From NCBI GenBank assembly GCA_025399215.1, contig MU621494.1, positions 1 to 13,808 on the forward strand: a stretch of DNA of 13,808 nt, in the 5' to 3' direction. How positions within the stretch are numbered: the stretch's first letter is position 1; every line of letters starts with the position of its first letter. The stretch comes from Globomyces pollinis-pini (taxonomy: Eukaryota > Chytridiomycota > Chytridiomycetes > Rhizophydiales > Globomycetaceae). The notes under the pieces are model-generated. The model saw nothing but the letters and a program-made list of their open reading frames with translations, did not search any database and was not told where the DNA came from. Below, in pieces: positions 1 through 5,094 of the stretch. Position numbers and translations under genes: made by a program.

Positions 1-168
1 TGTATGTCCACCCAAAGAACATCTATCTGCTGTTACCAAATCTGTTCCAGAGGAAAAAGCCCTTTCTGACGGTACACTGGAGGCCTGAATCGTCAAATAA
101 TCTTTCGCCATCGCCGATAACACAGAATAATTAAATTGATTGACTTTCCAAAATGTCAGCACGTTTGT
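1..168 (-). mobile_element. hAT-family transposase remnant (C-terminal dimerisation domain)
   Basis: The minus strand is open from a stop at 171-169 to the left edge (56 codons). It reads FWKVNQFNYSVLSAMAKDYL, then ASSVPSERAFSSGTDLV and DRCSLGG. This is the hAT C-terminal dimerisation domain pattern: a W-W/F-K start, 'LS.MAKD.L.I', then 'S.PSERAFS.G' and 'R.SL'. The domain mediates transposase dimerisation in hAT elements. The rest of the transposase should lie upstream on the minus strand (above 168), but only stops are found there and no splice acceptor fits, so the copy is truncated or rearranged. The last residues and any terminal inverted repeat lie off the left edge. Family assignment is firm; activity is very unlikely. 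Confidence 0.85.
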
Positions 169-207
169 TTAGGGTTCCTATCTATTTCTGATAATTAACA
201 GCTATTA

Positions 208-232
208 CTGATAGTGATTTTGGCACTATCAG
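208..232. repeat. Perfect 9-bp hairpin
   Basis: CTGATAGTG (208-216) is the exact reverse complement of CACTATCAG (224-232), with a 7-nt loop. It lies just outside the open part of the hAT remnant. It could be a remnant of transposon subterminal repeats or chance; no second copy was seen in the window. Confidence 0.5.
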
Positions 233-526
233 ATAAAAGCTATAACCCACTTCTGCTAACGGAGCATTGAAATACGGAATATATTCTTCAACCGAACGTG
301 AACCCTGATTACACCTCAAACGTTTTTGAAAATTTCCACAGAGTCCATTGGTCTCGGGCATCGGTTCGAACCTCACCTGAACTGCTTTTTTTCAAGCATA
401 TTTAGTGCTATTTTGACCCTTGAGATCCTTGAATATGCTTGGATGGTGCTTCTATATGTAGCTTTTCATGCCAAATTGCCTCTGCGAAAAATATTGGTAC
501 GGATTAATTATTTGTTGGGTCAGCAC

Positions 527-534
527 TATACAAG
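527..534 (+). promoter_or_regulatory. TATA-like box of the GST gene
   Basis: TATACAAG lies 41 nt before the GST start codon. This spacing resembles that of the TATA-like boxes of other genes in the window (about 30-45 nt to the ATG). Assigned by position and sequence only. Confidence 0.4.
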
Positions 535-567
535 GGTCTCTTGGCACGATGAATTTTTCCCAATTTA

Positions 568-1213
568 ATGCCAAACTTAAAACTCACTTACTTTAACATC
601 AAAGCTCGTGGTGAACCAATTCGATTGGCTTTAGCAGTGCAGGGAATTCCTTTTGAGGATGAACGATTATCTGGTGAGCAATTCGGACAGTTAAAAGCAT
701 CAGGAGGACTTCCATTTGATCAACTTCCTGTTCTTACCGTTGATAATAAGATTATCGCTCAATCCACTGCAATTCTTCGTTATGTTGGTCGATTAGGTAA
801 AACACCATTGTACCCCACAGATCCATACTTGGCTGCCGTTGTAGACCAGGTTATCTCTCAAGTCCAGGATGTTGAAGGAGCCTTGAAACCTTCTGGCGCT
901 GAAGCGGATGTAGAAAAGAAGCTTGCATTACGGGCTAAATTGGCAACTGAAACCTTTCCAAAGTTGTTCAAACAACTTGATACGTTTATTGAAAAACATC
1001 AAGCTGAATTAGCAAACATTTCTATTGGGCATTTGTTTTTATATCAAATGAATACTTCCTATAGTGCTGGAGCATATGGTAAGCAGATCACGTTATACTA
1101 ATAGATCAGATGGAATTCCAAAGACCATTTTGGAACCGTATGAAAACATCAAGAAGATTGTTGCTCAAGTGAAGGCAAATCCTGCAGTAGTTCAATGGGA
1201 ATCCACTCATTAA
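568..1213 (+). CDS. Glutathione S-transferase, sigma-like, one 31-nt intron
   Basis: Cytosolic glutathione S-transferase, which conjugates glutathione to electrophiles. Exons are 568-1078 and 1110-1213. The 31-nt intron 1079-1109 starts GTAAGC, has a perfect TACTAAT branch word at 1096-1102 and ends CAG. Splicing restores the typical C-terminus beginning YDGIPKTILEPYENIK and ending QWESTH, giving 204 residues, the usual size for this class. Tyr8 in 'LTYFN' is the likely catalytic tyrosine of a sigma-type thioredoxin fold. Pro54 in 'QLPVL' is the cis-proline and Gln65-Ser66 the glutathione-binding QS pair. Without splicing the frame ends at 177 residues. One oddity: the helix-6 N-cap motif, normally like 'GDSLTIADL', reads 'NISIGHL', so the conserved Asp is replaced and the preceding loop is short. 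AATAAA follows 8 nt after the stop. Confidence 0.9.
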
Positions 1214-1221
1214 ATATTTTG

Positions 1222-1227
1222 AATAAA
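1222..1227 (+). terminator. Poly(A) signal, GST gene
   Basis: AATAAA begins 9 nt after the last base of the GST stop codon, in line with the short 3' ends seen throughout this window. Confidence 0.55.
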
Positions 1228-1402
1228 ATTCCGAAACGCAAATATTTATTGCAGACAAATTCGTTTTACTAATCTATTGCCTTATATCGTAATACTACCA
1301 TCCATTGAGTTAATTATAAGCGACCTTTCTTTCCAGTCGGAATATCCCGTGACGAATGGAAAAACACATTCATGGAATCAATCTGAAATCTTCACAAAAA
1401 CA

Positions 1403-1756
1403 ATGGTAACTTATACAGCAACTTGGGAAGGAGAGATTATTGCAGAATCAGACAAGACAGTGGAAGTAGAAGGAAATCAATACTTTCCTTTAGATTCAGT
1501 TAATAGTAAATACCTACAACCATCCGATCATACTTCTAGATGCCCTTGGAAAGGAGGTAAAAGATCATCTCTCATTTTAGTCGCATCATATCGTCATGTT
1601 GATGTCAATGGCAAAGTGAATCAAAATGCTGTTTGGATTTATGAAGATCCTAAACCGGCTGCAAAGAATATTCAAAATTATTTCGCTTTTTGGAAAGTAA
1701 TTCATCTTTAATTCATGTATCGCTTATAGGGTGTTGAAGTCGCTAAAAAAGCTTAA
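1403..1756 (+). CDS. DUF427 (NTP_transf_9) domain protein, two micro-introns
   Basis: Small single-domain protein of the DUF427 family, found in bacteria and fungi; the molecular function is not established. Exons are 1403-1556, 1581-1696 and 1730-1756, with introns of 24 nt and 33 nt. The spliced product has 98 residues, close to the roughly 95 usual for the domain. It shows the family landmarks: 'ATWEGEIIAESDKTVEVEGN', 'YFPLDSVNSKYLQPSDH', 'CPWKGVASY', 'DVNGKVNQNAVW.Y.DPKPAA' and the end 'FWKGVEV'. The 24-nt intron has a length divisible by three and no stop, so it would otherwise be read as a ten-residue insert inside the conserved CPWKG-ASY block. The second intron hides the correct end of the protein. 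The ATG at 1403 is in good context (ACAATGG) and matches the family start; the open frame further upstream (from 1277) has no ATG and no family match, so it is probably leader. Confidence 0.88.
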
Positions 1757-1794
1757 CTATGCAATCTCATGTGTGAGTTCGTTCCAACTTAACG

Positions 1795-1800
1795 AATAAA
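1795..1800 (+). terminator. Poly(A) signal, DUF427 gene
   Basis: AATAAA lies 39 nt after the stop of the DUF427 gene. The facing gene's own signal is at 1854-1859, so the two 3' ends are close but need not overlap. Confidence 0.5.
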
Positions 1801-1853
1801 ATTGATTTCAATTATTGATGTGTAACCGTGTATTGTATAATCTCTTGGTAAAT

Positions 1854-1859
1854 TTTATT
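1854..1859 (-). terminator. Poly(A) signal, small surface-protein gene
   Basis: AATAAA on the minus strand, about 22 nt after the stop at 1881. Confidence 0.5.
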
Positions 1860-1880
1860 GAATGAAACTTATAAATCTAT

Positions 1881-2384
1881 TTAAACGAGCAGCAAACCCA
1901 GTGCAATTAACCCAGCGGTAGCAGCCAAACTCATTGCTCTGAGCTCATCTGCTGAGCTCTTTGGAGTAGGAGAAGATGATGCACCATTGTTATTTGTTGT
2001 TCCAGTTGGTTTAGGGCCAGATACAGAGGTGGTGGTAAGGGATGCACCTGGGAAAGAATTGATATCAGTGATTTGTGGTACACCAGCGGCAACTTGTGCA
2101 AGTCGAAGTTCTTCAGCAGCAGCAGCAAGTCTACCAGGATTTCCATCAATGGTAGCAGCAGCATATTGACCTTGAGCACGAGCGACTCGTTCGTTTGTAC
2201 CTTCAGGAGCAAAGTAGACAACTCTAGCAGCTGTGTATTCAGCCAAAGTGGATTTAATTCTTTGTTGGTCACCAGATTTGACAGCAGCTTCATAGTTTGC
2301 TTGGGATGCAATCATGGTAGAATTATCACCAATAGCCATAGCTTGTGGAATCAGGGCGGCAAGGAATATAGAAATGAATTGCAT
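1881..2384 (-). CDS. Small secreted, probably GPI-anchored alanine-rich protein
   Basis: I do not recognise a named family. The 167-residue product begins with a signal peptide (about residues 1-17, MQFISIFLAALIPQAMA). Next is an Ala/Gln-rich helical region (about 25-105), then a Ser/Thr/Pro/Gly/Asn-rich linker (about 110-145) suited to O-mannosylation. It ends in a short spacer and a hydrophobic tail, SLAATAGLIALGLLLV, with no charged residue after it. That order is typical of fungal GPI-anchored wall or plasma-membrane proteins. No intron is needed. The ATG at 2384 gives the signal peptide and lies about 31-40 nt from a good TATA box. It is divergently arranged with the GH76 gene, whose product has the same signal-plus-GPI layout, so both may act at the cell surface. 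The anchor and localisation are inferred from layout. Confidence 0.8.
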   Translation of the reverse strand: MQFISIFLAALIPQAMAIGDNSTMIASQANYEAAVKSGDQQRIKSTLAEYTAARVVYFAPEGTNERVARAQGQYAAATIDGNPGRLAAAAEELRLAQVAAGVPQITDINSFPGASLTTTSVSGPKPTGTTNNNGASSSPTPKSSADELRAMSLAATAGLIALGLLLV

Positions 2385-2415
2385 TTGATGGAATAGTTTA
2401 TTTGGGCAACGTTAA

Positions 2416-2424
2416 CTATTTATA
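2416..2424 (-). promoter_or_regulatory. TATA box of the small surface-protein gene
   Basis: The minus strand reads TATAAATAG, a near-consensus TATA box, ending 31 nt before the ATG at 2384. The 5' leader must be very short if this box is used. Confidence 0.6.
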
Positions 2425-2832
2425 CTATGGGTCTGAAACAAGAACCGCCTGTGCCGTTACTATCAAACGATATCTGTCTGCCAATATTTTCAATAATGGA
2501 AATCTGGGACGCGTTTGCTTGATAGAAAACAGTGCGGTTTGATTACAATATATATTTGAATTAGTGTTGCACATCCGCTTAGAATTTTGCTCAGTCTTAT
2601 ATTTTAGCCCTAAATAATGAAACCAAACTGAGACAGACTGTTCCCAATCAGTCCATCTAGTGAAAACGACATACAGACTGTGACGGTGATGAGGACCGAT
2701 GGTTGTTTCTGTGTAATAGTGTAAGCACCATAGAGCGAGTATGGACAATCAGATATTAGTCTTTCAATACAAAGATATTCCGAAAAACATCAATAAAACA
2801 CTCGTCCAAGTTATAAAGCGCTATCTACAAAG

Positions 2833-2844
2833 CACTGATCAGTG
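2833..2844. repeat. 12-bp perfect palindrome in the divergent promoter region
   Basis: CACTGATCAGTG is a perfect 12-bp palindrome, about 180 bp before the GH76 start. It could be a dimeric transcription-factor site; no second copy was seen in the window. Confidence 0.35.
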
Positions 2845-2984
2845 AAGGTACCGTTCATACATTCTCTTTGATTGTTAATATCTAGTGAGTGTAAATTGTC
2901 TTTGTGTCCAACAGCTCCTTCCTATGAAAATCGCGTAGGCTCAATACTTAAAGAATTGTCTGTGACCAAGAAAATTAGACTCAG

Positions 2985-2994
2985 TTTTAAATAG
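2985..2994 (+). promoter_or_regulatory. TATA-like box of the GH76 gene
   Basis: TTTTAAATAG lies about 33-42 nt before the GH76 ATG, the same range as the TATA box of the divergent gene. Confidence 0.4.
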
Positions 2995-3026
2995 TTTTTC
3001 AACTTACCAATTTAAATCTATTTTCA

Positions 3027-4355
3027 ATGTTGATTCAATTCCTGGTTTGTATTTGGTCCGTGATTGGAGTCTCATTAAATGCTGACGATTCAAAAGAGGT
3101 TTTAGCAGCTACAAAGCAAGTTGCAGCCAGACTGATGAGTTATTATACTCCTCAAACTTCAACCCTGGGTTCAATTCATCCGAAAGACGATCCTTCAGCA
3201 AAGGGGTATCAATGGTTTGAAGGTGGAATAATGTGGGGTGCAATGATGGAATATCAACGATATACTGGTGATGATCAGTATAAAACTACAGTTACAAATG
3301 CATTGACTTTGGCATCCTATGGTAAAATTGCTTCCTTTTTAGGTAGTGATCGTAATTTGCCAATTATTCTTGGTCGTTGGAATGATGATATGTTATGGTG
3401 GGGTTTAGGAGCAATGATGGGAGCTGAATTATACCCTTCAAATACAATTATGCCTGGTGGAGTTTCTTACACTCAATTAGCAATGAACACTTACGATGAT
3501 GTTTGGAATGATTGGGAAGAAAAGAATTGTCAATTTAATCCAGGTGGAATCTATTGGTCTAAGGATCGACAAGATGCTAAACGAAAAGATGTCAAATCTG
3601 CTATTACTCATGGTCAACAAGTTATGATGGGAGCGCGATTATCAATCATGAACAGAAATCAAACTTATTTGGATCATGCTGATAAAATCGTTCAATGGTT
3701 GAAAAAAGGGCTGATTGATCAGAACAATTTCACAATTTATGATAATATCGTATCGGGAAGTCCCGATCAATGTGCAATTGAATACTCCGTTCACAGTTAC
3801 AATGCTGGAATGATTGCATCATCACTTGCATTCTTATCCAAAGCAACGGGAAAGGATGAATATATGGCATTATCGGAAAATATTGTTGGAGCTGGGTTGA
3901 AAGTATTTACCAGCAAATCTATTCTCATTGACCAATGTGAATTAACTCCAAAAGATACTTGCGAATTGAACAAAGTAACTCCCAAAGGTATTTTTATTAG
4001 AGGTATCTCTGATGTCTACACAATGACTAAAAATGAAACCTTAAAATCTCAAATCAAGACTGCCTTAGTCACCAGTATGAACGCTTTAACACCTTTCTGT
4101 GACGATCAATGGAATTGTAACTCTAATGCCTGGGTTAATGGAGTTTCTACAACTAAAAACGTCCATCTTCAATTAAACTCTCTTGAATTGTTTAATGCAT
4201 TATTAAAAGTACATAACACAGCTTCTACCACTGTATTTGCACCACCGATTAGTACTCCTCCTCCAGATTCTGTTACTGGTCCAGTTGGAGGTGCGACCAA
4301 TGTCCAATCTGTCCTATCTATGATTAGTGTTGCTGCAGTATTTCTGCTATTGTAA
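3027..4355 (+). CDS. GH76 alpha-1,6-mannanase-like protein (Dfg5/Dcw1 type), GPI-anchored
   Basis: Glycoside hydrolase family 76 protein of the fungal Dfg5/Dcw1 group. Members act at the plasma membrane or wall, where they are thought to process the mannan core of GPI anchors and link GPI proteins to wall glucan. The 442-residue product has a signal peptide (about 1-19), 'GYQWFEGGIMWGAMMEYQRY' (60-79) and the catalytic pair Asp120-Asp121 in 'GRWNDDMLWWG'. The sugar-binding groove segments follow, including 'TYDDVWNDW', 'GGIYW' and 'YSVHSYNAGM'. Near the end come a paired-Cys region, a Pro/Ser/Thr linker (about 405-420) and a hydrophobic GPI-type tail ending AAVFLLL. No intron is present, in contrast to the trehalase gene. 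The length fits the roughly 450 residues of Dfg5 proteins. The ATG gives a full signal peptide. Which paralogue (DFG5 or DCW1) it matches cannot be settled by eye. Confidence 0.92.
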   Translation: MLIQFLVCIWSVIGVSLNADDSKEVLAATKQVAARLMSYYTPQTSTLGSIHPKDDPSAKGYQWFEGGIMWGAMMEYQRYTGDDQYKTTVTNALTLASYGKIASFLGSDRNLPIILGRWNDDMLWWGLGAMMGAELYPSNTIMPGGVSYTQLAMNTYDDVWNDWEEKNCQFNPGGIYWSKDRQDAKRKDVKSAITHGQQVMMGARLSIMNRNQTYLDHADKIVQWLKKGLIDQNNFTIYDNIVSGSPDQCAIEYSVHSYNAGMIASSLAFLSKATGKDEYMALSENIVGAGLKVFTSKSILIDQCELTPKDTCELNKVTPKGIFIRGISDVYTMTKNETLKSQIKTALVTSMNALTPFCDDQWNCNSNAWVNGVSTTKNVHLQLNSLELFNALLKVHNTASTTVFAPPISTPPPDSVTGPVGGATNVQSVLSMISVAAVFLLL

Positions 4356-4359
4356 TAAA
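4354..4359 (+). terminator. Poly(A) signal overlapping the GH76 stop codon
   Basis: The stop TAA (4353-4355) runs straight into TAATAAA, so AATAAA shares two bases with the stop codon. An additional downstream signal cannot be ruled out. Confidence 0.5.
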
Positions 4360-4565
4360 CCTTTATAACATATTCTGAACTGATTTTTCAAGTTTTGGAC
4401 ATCATTACAGGTGATTGTTTAAGATTTGGTAAGGTCACCCCTGAAATGCGTACTTTCTAACACTACAATCTATTAGCCTTACTACAATAACAGCGCGACT
4501 AAAACTCTACATTTTACCTTATTTACAGTTCAACCAAATCTCTACAATTTTTGAATGTTGAAAAA

Positions 4566-4573
4566 TGACGTCA
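4566..4573. promoter_or_regulatory. Perfect CRE palindrome (TGACGTCA)
   Basis: TGACGTCA, the consensus site for ATF/CREB-type bZIP factors, lies 78 nt before the ATG of the small gene at 4652. A second perfect copy is at 10026-10033. Confidence 0.5.
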
Positions 4574-4651
4574 ATTTTTATCGGCAGTGTTGAACTTCAC
4601 CCTCATTTCACAACCTAAAGAACCAAAATATTCTTTCCTTTCTAAAACAAA

Positions 4652-4964
4652 ATGAGATTCATAACACTAGGAATCACCAGTAAAACAACAATACAAAGTC
4701 TAATATTTAGTATGTAGAGTCATTGCCAAATATGAAGAATCATATGAAGATAATCCAGCAAATTGGGAAGGTGCTAATGATCCTTTCGTATCAACATATG
4801 ATGATTATATAAATAATGATAAACATAGTTTTAACAATATGCAATATGTTGCAAGTGCAGACACAAACACAAAACCAACTGGATATTATCAGAAATTTGC
4901 TTATTATGCTGGACCGGATATTGTAGGGTCTACAATTGCTTCCAGAATGCTGAACGCTTCTTAA
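4652..4964 (+). CDS. Small protein of unknown function, one 31-nt intron
   Basis: No family recognised. Exon 1 is 4652-4679; exon 2 begins at 4711 and ends with TAA at 4962-4964. The proposed 31-nt intron 4680-4710 starts GTAAAA, has TCTAAT at 4699-4704 and ends TTTAG. The product has 93 residues: a short hydrophobic start (MRFITLGITICRVIA) that may be a weak signal peptide, then an acidic, aromatic-rich body with 'NPANWEGANDPFVSTYDDY', 'PTGYYQKFAYYAGPDIVG' and the end MLNAS. A second acceptor at 4718-4719 would keep the frame and give a cleaner hydrophobic start (MRFITLGITIIA). Support: a long open exon 2 of 84 codons with coding-like composition, a good ATG context after AACAAA, and intron signals like those of the proven introns. 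There is no homology support. Confidence 0.6.
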
Positions 4965-5079
4965 ATTTAGTTTTGGAATTCTTCTACATAAATACTCTTT
5001 AAACTTTCAAATTATCATAATTGCCTTAAATTGAGATGGAATATGTATGTCAATCGGTAGTTCAATTGCAATGGATACT

Positions 5080-5085
5080 TTTATT
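5080..5085 (-). terminator. Poly(A) signal, trehalase gene
   Basis: AATAAA on the minus strand begins about 10 nt after the trehalase stop (5097-5095). Confidence 0.5.
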
Positions 5086-5094
5086 TAAACAAAT

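Larger units (their letters stand above)
169..567. other. Gene-free stretch between the hAT remnant and the GST gene
   Basis: I see no gene here. Short open frames on both strands (minus 182-376; plus 326-568) have no recognisable domain and no conserved composition. The stretch holds a 9-bp hairpin at 208-232, a tRNA B-box-like word at 363-372 that does not fold as a tRNA, and near its right end the likely GST promoter. It may be degraded transposon DNA, since it lies where the missing part of the hAT transposase should be, but no hAT signature remains. Confidence 0.5.
2385..3026. other. Divergent intergenic region between two surface-protein genes
   Basis: A 642-bp region without a supported gene. 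A minus-strand open frame at 2425-2748 has no recognisable content. The region carries a TATA box for each flanking gene (2416-2424 minus; 2985-2994 plus), a further TTATAAAG at 2811-2818 and a 12-bp palindrome at 2833-2844. It probably serves as promoter DNA for both genes. Confidence 0.5.

Noticed and set aside
363..372. tRNA B-box-like GGTTCGAACC
   Set aside because: The five bases on either side of the loop do not pair into a T-stem on either strand, and no D-stem, anticodon stem or acceptor stem fits.
1277..1402. N-terminal extension of the DUF427 frame
   Set aside because: No ATG in this extension, no family similarity; the domain begins at the ATG at 1403.
2113..2128. CAG-type triplet run
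   Set aside because: Short and inside the alanine-rich coding region of the surface protein; it is not an independent repeat.
2425..2748. Minus-strand open frame of 107 codons
   Set aside because: Lies in the divergent promoter region, has no domain, and its composition (rich in Trp, His, Cys) is not gene-like.
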